A DNA stretch of 64,000 nucleotides. It comes from Methylobacterium sp. FF17. Lineage in GTDB: Bacteria > Pseudomonadota > Alphaproteobacteria > Rhizobiales > Beijerinckiaceae. How positions within the stretch are numbered: position 1 is the stretch's first letter; each line of letters starts with the position of its first letter. A program made the translations under genes and the position numbers. Below, one piece after another: positions 9,274 to 20,023 of the stretch. Below the pieces are notes generated by a model. The model ran no database searches, was not told the DNA's origin, and saw nothing but the letters and a program-made list of their open reading frames with translations. The stretch covers positions 372,001-436,000 of the forward strand of contig NZ_CP107532.1 of assembly GCF_025813715.1 (NCBI RefSeq), read 5' to 3'.

Positions 9274-10686
9274 TTGCTTCACGTCTCGACCCGCGGCGCT
9301 GCGGCGCCCCTCAGCTTTTCCGATGCCCTCCTCGCCGGGCTTGCCCGCGACGGCGGTCTCTACGTGCCCGAGACCTGGCCGCAGATCACCAAGCCGGCGA
9401 TCGCGGATCTCGCGGGCGTGCGCTACGCCGATGCCGCCAAGACCGTGCTGCGGCCCCTCATCGACGGGGAGATCGCGGACGCGGACCTCGATACGATGAT
9501 CGAGGATGCCTACGCGACGTTCCGGCATCCGGCGGTCTGCCCACTGACGCAACTCGACGACAACCTGTTCCTCCTCGAACTCTTCCACGGCCCGACGCTC
9601 GCCTTCAAGGATGTGGCGATGCAGCTCCTCGGGCGCCTGATGGACCACGTGCTCCGGGCGCGCGGCGCGCGGGCGACCATCGTCGGCGCGACCTCCGGCG
9701 ACACCGGCAGCGCGGCGGTGGAAGCCTTCCGGGGCCTCGATCAGGTGGACATCTTCATCCTGTTCCCGGAGGGGCGCGTCTCCGAGGTGCAGCGCCGGCA
9801 GATGACCTCGGTGGGGGCGCACAACGTCCACGCCATCGCCATCGACGGCAATTTCGACGATTGCCAGAACATCGTCAAAGCCCTGTTCCAGCACGCGGAT
9901 TTCGCCGACGACGTGCGCCTGTCCGGCGTCAATTCCATCAACTGGGCCCGCGTCGCCGCCCAGGCGGTCTATTACTTCACCTCCGCTGTAGCGCTCGGCG
10001 CGCCGCACCGTCCGGTTTCGTTCGCGGTGCCGACGGGCAATTTCGGCGACATCCTCGCGGGCTGGGTCGCCAAGCGCATGGGCCTGCCCATCGAGCGCCT
10101 GATGATCGGCACCAACGCCAACGACATCCTGGCGCGGACCCTGGAGCACGGGTCCTACGAGGTGCGCGGCGTGCAGCCGACCACCTCCCCGTCCATGGAC
10201 ATCCAGATCTCCTCGAATTTCGAGCGGCTGCTGTTCGAGGCCCTGGGGCGTGATTCGTCGAGCCTCGGCCGTCTCATGGCCGGGCTGAAGCAGTCCGGCG
10301 GCTTCCACCTCGATCCAGGGGTCCTCGCCACGGTGCGTTCGGAGTTCGACGCCACCGCCGTTTCCGAGCCCGAGGTGGTCGCCGAGATCGCCCGCACCCA
10401 CGCCGAGACCGGTCACGTCATCGATCCGCACAGCGCGATCGGCGTCCACGCGGCGCGCAAGCTTCTGCTGCAGGACCCGCGCACGCCCGTGGTGGCGCTG
10501 GCCACTGCGCATGCCGCCAAGTTCCCGGACGCGGTGGCCAAGGCGATCGGCGGACGGCGCCCCGAACTGCCGCCGCACCTCGCCGACCTCATTGACCGCA
10601 AGGAAGAGTTCTCGCGCGTCGCCAACGATCAGGCGGCGGTCGAGGCCTTCATCCGCGAGCGCGCCCGCATCACGAAGGGAGCCTGA
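9274..10686 (+). CDS. thrC: Threonine synthase
   Basis: This 470-residue enzyme converts O-phospho-L-homoserine to L-threonine with pyridoxal phosphate. The cofactor lysine is K112 in LAFKDVAMQLLG, and the phosphate-binding glycine-rich loop reads VPTGNFGDI. Its length and N-terminal LSFSDALLAGLARDGGLYVP match the longer bacterial and fungal class. The start is TTG 9274, with GGAGG seven bases upstream and no better in-frame start. It is followed six bases later by an M16 peptidase gene, an arrangement seen in other Rhizobiales. Confidence 0.96.
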   Translation: MLHVSTRGAAAPLSFSDALLAGLARDGGLYVPETWPQITKPAIADLAGVRYADAAKTVLRPLIDGEIADADLDTMIEDAYATFRHPAVCPLTQLDDNLFLLELFHGPTLAFKDVAMQLLGRLMDHVLRARGARATIVGATSGDTGSAAVEAFRGLDQVDIFILFPEGRVSEVQRRQMTSVGAHNVHAIAIDGNFDDCQNIVKALFQHADFADDVRLSGVNSINWARVAAQAVYYFTSAVALGAPHRPVSFAVPTGNFGDILAGWVAKRMGLPIERLMIGTNANDILARTLEHGSYEVRGVQPTTSPSMDIQISSNFERLLFEALGRDSSSLGRLMAGLKQSGGFHLDPGVLATVRSEFDATAVSEPEVVAEIARTHAETGHVIDPHSAIGVHAARKLLLQDPRTPVVALATAHAAKFPDAVAKAIGGRRPELPPHLADLIDRKEEFSRVANDQAAVEAFIRERARITKGA

Positions 10687-10692
10687 GCGCTC

Positions 10693-11988
10693 ATGAACCA
10701 GCACTTCGCCACGCATGGCGCCTCGCCCGACCTGAAGATCACCAAGCTCGCGAACGGGGTCACGGTCGTCACGGAGGCGATGCCGGGCGTGGCCACCGCC
10801 ACACTGGGGGTCTGGGTCGGCGCGGGCTCGCGCCACGAGCGCGCGGATGAGAGCGGCCTGAGCCACCTCATCGAGCACATGGCGTTCAAGGGAACGAAGA
10901 CCCGCACGGCCCGTCGCATCGCCGAGGACATCGAGAATGTCGGTGGCGACATCAACGCGGCCACCAGCGCGGAAGGCACGAGCTACACCGCCCGGGTCCT
11001 CGGCGAGGATGCGGGGGTCGCCCTCGACGTCATCGGCGACATCCTGACGGGTTCGGTGTTCGATGCCGGCGAACTCGCCCGGGAGAAGAGCGTGATCCTG
11101 CAGGAACACGCGGCCATCGAAGACACCCCCGACGACGTCGTCTACGAGGCCTTCACCGAGGCGGCCTTTCCGAACCAGCCGATGGGCCGGCCGATCATCG
11201 GCACGCCGGAGACGATCAAGAGCTTCGACCGGACGGCCATCGAGGCCTACATCGCCCGCGAATACACGCCGGACCGCATCGTGCTCGCCGCCGCCGGGGC
11301 GATCGGACACGATGCGATCGTGGAATCCGCCGAGCGCTACTTCGGAGGCTTGGCGCCGACGCGCCCGCCCGAAGCCGTGGCGGGAATCTATGGCGGCGGC
11401 GAGAAGCGGCTGCCGAAGAAGCTCGAACAGGCCAACGTCGTCCTCGGCCTGCCCGGGTTGTCGTTCCGCGACGAGAACTACTATGCCCTGCACCTGTTCG
11501 CGCAGGTGCTCGGGGGCGGGCTGACCTCCCGGCTCTGGCACGAGGTGCGCGAGACGCGCGGCCTCGCCTACGAGATCCAGTCCTTCCACTGGTCCTTCTA
11601 CGATTGTGGCTTGTTCGGCATCGGCGCCGGCACCTCCGGCGGCGACCTCGTCGAGCTCATGGACGTGACCCTGGACGCCACCATCCGGACGGCGGCGGAT
11701 GCCGACACGGCCGAGGTCGCTCGCGCGAAGGCACAGTTGAAGGTCGCGCTGCTCTCCGCCCTGGAGACGCCGGGGGGCCGCATCGAGCGCAACGCCCGCC
11801 AGATCCTCGCCTGGGGCCGGGTCATCCCCGCCAGCGAGGTGATCGCGAAGGTCGATGCGGTCACGGTGGAGGACGTCCGGGCCGCCGGCAAGCGCCTGCT
11901 CGCCGGGGCCCCGACCTTGGCGGCGATCGGCCCGATCAAGAAGCTACCGGGCCTCGAGCGGATCGCCGCCACCCTGCGGGCGGCCTGA
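10693..11988 (+). CDS. M16-family zinc peptidase (mitochondrial processing peptidase-like)
   Basis: This 431-residue protein carries the inverted zinc motif HxxEH at residues 58-62 (SHLIEHMAFKGT) and a downstream glutamate-rich helix (VILQEHAAIEDTPDD), the full active site of M16B peptidases related to mitochondrial processing peptidase and PqqF. It likely cleaves short or unstructured peptides in the cytoplasm; the true substrate is unknown. The C-terminal half is the second M16 lobe with the R/Y motif region (LTSRLWHEVRETRGLAY). It starts six bases after thrC and probably shares its transcript. Confidence 0.92.
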   Translation: MNQHFATHGASPDLKITKLANGVTVVTEAMPGVATATLGVWVGAGSRHERADESGLSHLIEHMAFKGTKTRTARRIAEDIENVGGDINAATSAEGTSYTARVLGEDAGVALDVIGDILTGSVFDAGELAREKSVILQEHAAIEDTPDDVVYEAFTEAAFPNQPMGRPIIGTPETIKSFDRTAIEAYIAREYTPDRIVLAAAGAIGHDAIVESAERYFGGLAPTRPPEAVAGIYGGGEKRLPKKLEQANVVLGLPGLSFRDENYYALHLFAQVLGGGLTSRLWHEVRETRGLAYEIQSFHWSFYDCGLFGIGAGTSGGDLVELMDVTLDATIRTAADADTAEVARAKAQLKVALLSALETPGGRIERNARQILAWGRVIPASEVIAKVDAVTVEDVRAAGKRLLAGAPTLAAIGPIKKLPGLERIAATLRAA

Positions 11989-12196
11989 TCCGGCGGCGCA
12001 CGGCTTGTTTTGGCCGCAAAGGGGGGCGATCGAAGCGGCTCGGTGTCACGGTTGAGAAACGGTGAACGTCCTCGCGCATGGCGCCTGTCCGCCTTGCCCG
12101 CGGAGGAACCCACCGATACGACTGGGCCGACAAGCTCGGCCTTATCTCATCGCCCGATTCCTCGATCACGCCCCGCTTGGCCGGAACACTCGCCCG

Positions 12197-15094
12197 TTGC
12201 GTAGAATCGCCCCCGTCATCGCCGCCATTCTGCCGGCCTTCGTCGCGGCCCTGCTGAGCGCCCTGCTCGTCAGCGCGCCGGCCCGGGCCGTCGAGGCGGT
12301 CCGGGTCACCGTCGACGCACCGGCGATCGACTTGACGCCGATGATCGAGCGCTATCGTTCGGACGGCGACCTCATCCAGATCTCCACGGCACCGGGTAAG
12401 GACGGGATCGTGCGCCGCATCGTGGTGAAAGCCCGCGATACCGGCGCGCGGCCGGACTGGATGGTCTTCGCGCTGACCAACGACACCGACGAGCAGGTGG
12501 ACCGGGTCCTCGTCGCCCCGCATTTCCGTTTTGTCGGCTCGGGCGTGATCTGGCCGGATCTCGGCGGCTCGCGCATCGCGGCGATCACCGCGAGCCAGGG
12601 TATCCGCCCGGAGCGCGACGAGAACCCGGAATCTGATCAGTTCGTCATCACCCTCGATCCCGGTGCCACCGTCACCTACGTGGCGGAGTTGCGCGGGCCC
12701 AACATTCCGCAGGTCTACCTGTGGGACCAGGAAGCCTACCGCAAGAAATCCACCGGCCTGACCCTGTACAAGGGTATCATCATCGGCATCGCCGGCCTGC
12801 TCGCCCTGTTCCTGACGATCATCTTCGTCGTGAAGGGTGCGATCATCTTCCCCGCCGCCGCCTCCCTGGCCTGGGCGGTGCTGGCCTACGCGTGCATCGA
12901 TTTCGGCTTCCTGCAGCGCGTGTTTCCCATCACCGAGGTGGCCGAGCGGGTCTATCGCGCCTCCACCGAGGCAGTGCTCGGCGCGACCCTCCTCGTGTTC
13001 CTGTTCGCCTATCTCAACCTCAGCCGCTGGCACGTGCGCTACAGCCACGTCGCGGTGATCTGGCTCCTGTTCCTTGCCTGCCTCGTCGGGCTCGCGGTGT
13101 TCGATCCGCCCGTGGCGGCGGGGGTGGCGCGCATCTCCATCGCGGCGGTGGCCGGCGTCGGACTGCTGCTCATCGTCTATCTCGCCGCCCATAACGGCTA
13201 CGACCGGGCGATCCTGCTGGTGCCGACCTGGTGCCTGCTCCTGGTCTGGGTGGTGGCGGCCGGCTTCGCGATCACGGGGCAGATCGGCAGCGACCTCGTG
13301 CAGCCAGCCCTCATCGGCGGCCTCGTGTTGATCGTGATGCTCATCGGCTTCACGGTGATGCAGCATGCATTCGCCGGCGGTGGCCTGACCTACGCCCTTG
13401 TCTCCGACACCGAGCGCCGGGCCCTGGCACTGACGGGCGCGGGCGACGTGGTCTTCGACTGGGACGTGCCGGGCGACCGGGTCTTCGCCGGCCAGGAGAT
13501 CGAGGGCCAGCTCGGCCTGAAGCGCGGCAGCCTGGAGGGGCCGGCGGCGAACTGGCTCAGCCTCGTCCATCCCTTCGACGTGGACCGCTACTCGGCGGCC
13601 CTCGACACGGTGATCGAGGAGCGGCGGGGCCGCATCGTCCACGATTTCCGCCTGCGCTCCACGGTGGGGCCCTATTACTGGTACCGTCTCAAGGCCCGCC
13701 CGGTGATCGGTTCGGACGGCGAGGTGATCCGCGTCGTCGGCACGATCAGCGACGTCACCGAAGTGAAGACCGCCGAGGAGCGACTGCTCCACGACGCGGT
13801 GCATGACAGCCTCACCGGCCTGCCGAACCGCGAACTCTTCTACGACCGCCTCGACGCCGCCCTCGCCTTTGCGAGCCAGGACCTGCGGCTGAAGCCGACC
13901 ACGATCGTCCTCGACATCGACCGGTTCAAGGCCATCAACGAGGCGATCGGCCTCTCGGCGGGCGATTCGATCCTGCTCACCCTCTCGCGTCGCCTCGGAC
14001 GCCTGTTGCGGCCACAGGACACCCTGTCCCGCGTCGCCGGCGACGAGTTCGCGCTGATCCTGCTCTCCGAGCGCGAACCCGACCGCATCCTCGCCTTCGC
14101 GGAAATGATCCGCAAAGCCATCGCGACGCCCATCACCTACGCGGATCGCGAGATCTTCCTCACCGTCTCCGTGGGCATCGCCCTGCACGAGGGCGGCGCG
14201 AACTTGAAGCGGGAAGAGGTGTTCAAGAACGCCGAGATGGCGATGATCCAGGCCAAGCGCGGCGGCGGCGACCGCACCGAGGTGTTCCGCGCCACCATGC
14301 GCAATGAGCGTAGCGACCGCCTCATGCTGGAGGCGGACCTGCGCCGCGCCCTGGAGCGCAACGAGATGAAGGTGCTGTTCCAGCCCATCGTCCGGCTGGA
14401 GGACCGCACCGTGGCGGGCTTCGAGACCCTGCTGCGCTGGGACCATCCCAAGCTCGGCCGCATCACCCCAGCGACCTTCCTGCCCATCGCGGAGGAGAGC
14501 GGCTTCATCGTCAACCTCGGCATCTTCGCCCTGGAGCGCACGGCCCTCGAACTGGCCGCCTGGCAGCGTTCGCTCGACGTCGATCCGCCGATCTTTGCCT
14601 CCGTCAACGTCTCGTCGCGACAGCTCCTGCGCCACGACCTCCTGCACGACGTGAAGACGATCCTCGCCCGTTCCGGCGTCATCCCCGGCTCACTGAAGCT
14701 CGAGATGACCGAGAGCCTGGTGATGGAGAACCCGGAATACGCGGCCCAGATGCTCCATCGCATCCACGATCTCGGGGCCGGCCTCTCGCTCGACGATTTC
14801 GGCACCGGCTATTCCGCCCTCTCCTACCTCCAGCGCTTCCCCTTCGATACGATCAAGATCGATCAGTCCTTCGTCCGTCAGATTACGACCGGCCAGACGG
14901 CCATCCTGCGGTCCATCGTCAAGATGGCTCAGGAACTCGGTCTGGCGATCATCGCCGAGGGCGCGGAAACCGAAGCTGATACGCAGGCCCTGTTCGAATT
15001 GGGCTGCGAATACGCGCAGGGCTTCGCCTTCGGCGAGCCGATGTCGATGCTGCAGGCACGCCAATTGTTGGGAGCGGCGACGGAAGCCGCTTGA
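12197..15094 (+). CDS. Membrane PAS-GGDEF-EAL protein (cyclic-di-GMP turnover)
   Basis: From the N-terminus this 965-residue protein has a signal peptide (ending SAPARA near residue 31), an extracytoplasmic beta-rich domain to about 190, seven or eight membrane helices (190-395, resembling 7TM-DISM receptors), a PAS fold (about 407-530), GGDEF (about 536-700) and EAL (about 708-960). The cyclase signature reads AGDEF (614-618) rather than GGDEF, and the phosphodiesterase signature ETL (E743) rather than EAL. Other EAL residues remain: the TES glutamate, DDFGTGYS and KIDQSF. Phosphodiesterase activity is therefore likely; cyclase activity is uncertain. I chose TTG 12197 because it gives a clean signal peptide; GTG 12062 would add 45 residues with no such feature, so the start is uncertain. 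Confidence 0.88.
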   Translation: MRRIAPVIAAILPAFVAALLSALLVSAPARAVEAVRVTVDAPAIDLTPMIERYRSDGDLIQISTAPGKDGIVRRIVVKARDTGARPDWMVFALTNDTDEQVDRVLVAPHFRFVGSGVIWPDLGGSRIAAITASQGIRPERDENPESDQFVITLDPGATVTYVAELRGPNIPQVYLWDQEAYRKKSTGLTLYKGIIIGIAGLLALFLTIIFVVKGAIIFPAAASLAWAVLAYACIDFGFLQRVFPITEVAERVYRASTEAVLGATLLVFLFAYLNLSRWHVRYSHVAVIWLLFLACLVGLAVFDPPVAAGVARISIAAVAGVGLLLIVYLAAHNGYDRAILLVPTWCLLLVWVVAAGFAITGQIGSDLVQPALIGGLVLIVMLIGFTVMQHAFAGGGLTYALVSDTERRALALTGAGDVVFDWDVPGDRVFAGQEIEGQLGLKRGSLEGPAANWLSLVHPFDVDRYSAALDTVIEERRGRIVHDFRLRSTVGPYYWYRLKARPVIGSDGEVIRVVGTISDVTEVKTAEERLLHDAVHDSLTGLPNRELFYDRLDAALAFASQDLRLKPTTIVLDIDRFKAINEAIGLSAGDSILLTLSRRLGRLLRPQDTLSRVAGDEFALILLSEREPDRILAFAEMIRKAIATPITYADREIFLTVSVGIALHEGGANLKREEVFKNAEMAMIQAKRGGGDRTEVFRATMRNERSDRLMLEADLRRALERNEMKVLFQPIVRLEDRTVAGFETLLRWDHPKLGRITPATFLPIAEESGFIVNLGIFALERTALELAAWQRSLDVDPPIFASVNVSSRQLLRHDLLHDVKTILARSGVIPGSLKLEMTESLVMENPEYAAQMLHRIHDLGAGLSLDDFGTGYSALSYLQRFPFDTIKIDQSFVRQITTGQTAILRSIVKMAQELGLAIIAEGAETEADTQALFELGCEYAQGFAFGEPMSMLQARQLLGAATEAA

Positions 15095-15135
15095 ATTACG
15101 CGCCTCAACGGATCCGGGCCATCGGCGCGGTCTGG

Positions 15136-15150
15136 TTAAACCTCCCTTAA
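15136..15150 (+). promoter_or_regulatory. CtrA-type binding site TTAA-N7-TTAA
   Basis: An exact TTAA-N7-TTAA (halves at 15136-15139 and 15147-15150) followed by CC lies 77 bases before the next gene's ATG. This is the full consensus of the cell-cycle regulator CtrA in alphaproteobacteria. TTAA is rare in this GC-rich DNA, so two copies at exactly this spacing are unlikely to be chance. Confidence 0.65.
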
Positions 15151-15226
15151 CCATAATCCGCCATCGTCAAGTCCGGAACAGGTGCGGGCGGCAGAGCGCG
15201 ACCGCCTTCCGGCAGGAGATGGCGTG

Positions 15227-15577
15227 ATGGCGCAGGCTGCGTTGCGGATCGTGGACGACGAGATCGATACCCGCCTCGTCCGGCGCCTGATGGGTCGCCC
15301 GCTCCGCGTGGTCGCCGAACCCGTCTCCGACGTATCCGATGCCGAACCCACCGCCGCTACCGAGGTCGCGAAGGCCGCACCCGCCGGAGAGGTGTCCCGC
15401 CTGCGGGCGGAACTGATGGTCATGAAGGCCGTCCTCGGCGCCGAGCGCCGCGAGGCCGAGCGCCTGCGCGCATGCCTGACCCGCATGGACGAGGCCGCGC
15501 CCCTGACCCCCGAGGCGCGCGCCGTGCGTGACCGCTGGGCCGCCCTGGTCGACACGCTCCTCGACGCCCCGCGCTGA
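15227..15577 (+). CDS. Hypothetical protein with a coiled-coil segment
   Basis: This 116-residue protein has no family I recognise. It begins MAQAALRIVDDEIDTRL, has an alanine- and valine-rich middle, then a charged helical stretch (about residues 55-90, EVSRLRAELMVMKAVLGAER) that should form a coiled coil, and a short C-terminal helix. ATG 15227 is well placed behind CAGGAG; a longer frame from 15182 is not needed. A CtrA-type site upstream suggests cell-cycle-dependent transcription. It has no signal peptide or membrane helix and is followed 61 bases later by the ferredoxin-reductase-like gene. Confidence 0.7.
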   Translation: MAQAALRIVDDEIDTRLVRRLMGRPLRVVAEPVSDVSDAEPTAATEVAKAAPAGEVSRLRAELMVMKAVLGAERREAERLRACLTRMDEAAPLTPEARAVRDRWAALVDTLLDAPR

Positions 15578-15638
15578 CCCGCAGGGGACGAGGCACGATC
15601 CGACGCTTCCCCTTATCTTCTCGAAACGAAGGACGACC

Positions 15639-16583
15639 ATGAGCGCCCGCTGCTCGCTCGTCGTCAACGGCAAGTCCGTGCGCGTGTCCACCGGCGACAC
15701 GCCGCTGGAGGCCGCCCTTGCCGATGGGATGATCGCCCCCGCCCCCGGTCTCAACGGTCAGGGGGCCGGTCCGGCCCCGCGCCGGGCGCAGACCCGCGCG
15801 CATCGCAGCGAATCGGTGAAGCTGTCGCTCCCGCGCGCCAGCGGAATCGAAGCGCCGCGTCCCCTGGTGCTGCCGACGCGGCCCGTCGCCGCGCAGAAGC
15901 GCACCGGCACCGTCACCGAGATCAGCTCGCTCGGGCCGCACACCGTGCAGGTCGTCGTGACGATCACGCGCCGGCTCGCCCTCGAACCCGGTCACCAGGT
16001 GGTCGCCACCTTCGAGGGGTTCGAGCCGGTGACCCTGAGCCCGACCCTGCGGGTCGATGGATCCGCCGAACTCAACGAACTCGTCTTCCACCTGCGCCTG
16101 GCGCACGACGGCACCGGCCTCGGCCATGCCTTCGGCGAGTCGATCGACCTCGATCATCCGGTCAAGCTGAAGGGGCCCGTCGGCCGGGGCTTCTATCGGC
16201 CGGGCAGCGGACGCCTCGTCCTCGTGGCCGCCGAGACCGGCTTCGCGCCGATCTGGTCGATCGCCCGGGCGGCCCGCTACATCGATCCCGCCCGTGAGAT
16301 GACCGTGATGGTCGGCGCGCGCGATCCCCTCGACCTCTACATGCGCCCGGCCCTCGACTGGCTGCGCGCCACGGGCGTGACCCGGATCGTCGTGGTCTCG
16401 GACCGCATGCGCCAGCGTCCACCCGAGGTCCGACCCGGCCCGCTGACCGCGCACCTGCCCTCCCTGCGCAGCACGGACGTGGTGCACGTGGCCGGCGATG
16501 CCTCCACGGTCGGGGCCGTCGAGGTGCTGGCGGCCGCGACCGGCGCCCGCTGCTATCCCGTGCTGCTCGATACGGGGATCTGA
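15639..16583 (+). CDS. Ferredoxin-reductase-like protein with a cysteine-less ferredoxin-like N-terminus
   Basis: This 314-residue protein resembles flavin oxygenase reductases. Residues 1-35 look like the start of a plant-type ferredoxin (SARCSLVVNGKSVRV... LEAALADGM) but lack the four cluster cysteines. Residues about 85-180 match the FAD-binding beta-barrel, and about 185-310 the NAD-binding lobe, with the loop AAETGFAPIWSIARAA. The usual flavin motif RxYS is not visible; FHLRLAHDG stands roughly in its place. It may be a reductase with an altered cofactor, or an inactive relative. ATG 15639 follows AAGGACGACC. A strong bidirectional hairpin comes directly after. Confidence 0.65.
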   Translation: MSARCSLVVNGKSVRVSTGDTPLEAALADGMIAPAPGLNGQGAGPAPRRAQTRAHRSESVKLSLPRASGIEAPRPLVLPTRPVAAQKRTGTVTEISSLGPHTVQVVVTITRRLALEPGHQVVATFEGFEPVTLSPTLRVDGSAELNELVFHLRLAHDGTGLGHAFGESIDLDHPVKLKGPVGRGFYRPGSGRLVLVAAETGFAPIWSIARAARYIDPAREMTVMVGARDPLDLYMRPALDWLRATGVTRIVVVSDRMRQRPPEVRPGPLTAHLPSLRSTDVVHVAGDASTVGAVEVLAAATGARCYPVLLDTGI

Positions 16584-16599
16584 ACGCCTGCCGGAATGG

Positions 16600-16636
16600 A
16601 AAGAGGCGCGTCTCCGGTCGGGAGACGCGCCTCTTT
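16600..16636. terminator. Bidirectional intrinsic terminator
   Basis: A perfect 16-base-pair stem (16600-16615 with 16621-16636) with a five-base loop starts with AAAG and ends with CTTT, so it can stop transcription from both sides. It lies between the plus-strand reductase-like gene (ends 16583) and minus-strand glgP (ends 16690). Confidence 0.85.
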
Positions 16637-16689
16637 CATGTGCGTACGGCGCGAAGCCCGGCCGCGGAGGCGACCGGGCCCGCGGGGAC

Positions 16690-19224
<2,535 letters not shown>

Positions 19225-19931
19225 GTCTCAGGTCCCCCCCTTTCTCGACCGTGGGACATGGTCACGAAATCCGGAACGGCAACCCCGAAAGTCCGCTCCA
19301 GTCTAGCGATCCTGTCCATCCTTCGGTCCAGCTCACTACAATCGCGCGCATTCATCATTTCTGAACAATGCGACAAGATCATCAAACACTTGCTGGTACT
19401 TCCTCCTTTTGGGGGAAGAACAGCAGACGGTCTCGCGCTCGGGGGCTGCCCCCTCACGGTTCCGCAAGGGGTTCAACCTGTACCGGGTTGCTTGCCCGGG
19501 CCTGCCGGCTGGATCGATCCCGACCTGATGAAGACGGAATTTCCATCCGCGTCGCCGATGCTCCCAGCCAATGCGTCCAGGAATAAGACCACATGACGTT
19601 CGAATATTGTCTGAACGCCCGAGCCGATGGGTGCTCCACCGCCTGAAAAGCCAATTGCCGGTGCGTGCTCACGTGCCAGACGAGGCTGATCTTTTCTCGT
19701 CTCATGGGGCAAAGCCACGGACCGGATCCGGGGACCGAGAGTCTGTTCACGGGCCACACCGCCGAACTTGTGTGCGACGCAGCAGAGCGTTGCACGCGCT
19801 GTGTGCACAATCCACGGATGTGGCCATTTTAAGGGCGACGATGGCCTTTCCCGTCCCAAAGGCATTCCAGGGGCGTGGGCGGGCGCGGCGAAATAAACAG
19901 TCTGAACGTGGCTTGAATTGTGCGATGCAAC
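19225..19931. other. Long non-coding stretch between glgP and glgA
   Basis: About 700 bases here hold no gene I can support. Short frames exist on both strands but lack ribosome sites, known motifs and the codon pattern of the neighbours. The base composition is less GC-rich than the genes, as expected of a regulatory region. It should include the glgP promoter. A small hairpin GCCTTT...AAAGGC lies at 19844-19863. A small RNA cannot be excluded. Confidence 0.4.
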
Positions 19932-19956
19932 GGAACTGCTAAGGATTTAGGGCGTT
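19932..19956 (+). promoter_or_regulatory. EcfG-type (general stress sigma factor) promoter of glgA
   Basis: GGAAC (19932-19936), exactly 16 bases, then CGTT (19953-19956): the consensus for EcfG-type sigma factors of the PhyR-NepR-EcfG stress response in Alphaproteobacteria. Transcription would begin near 19963, which is 61 bases before the preferred glgA start and just after an upstream ATG at 19958 that therefore cannot be the start. Confidence 0.7.
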
Positions 19957-20023
19957 AATGATGTCGACGTCGATGTTGGGCTGCCGTCCGTCTCCGCCCA
20001 TTGCACGACGTGGGGACATGTAC

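Noticed and set aside
8773..11589. Minus-strand open frame of 938 residues opposite thrC and the M16 peptidase
   Set aside because: Both plus-strand genes have intact active sites; the antisense frame has biased composition and no motifs.
11936..14647. Minus-strand open frame of 903 residues opposite the GGDEF-EAL gene
   Set aside because: Antisense shadow; the plus strand encodes recognisable PAS, GGDEF and EAL domains.
19454..19942. Overlapping small frames on both strands between glgP and glgA
   Set aside because: No ribosome sites, no family resemblance, frames overlap each other, and the plus frame runs into the glgA promoter.
19958..20023. ATG 19958 as the glgA start
   Set aside because: It lies at or before the predicted transcript start of the EcfG promoter and adds residues not seen in the family.
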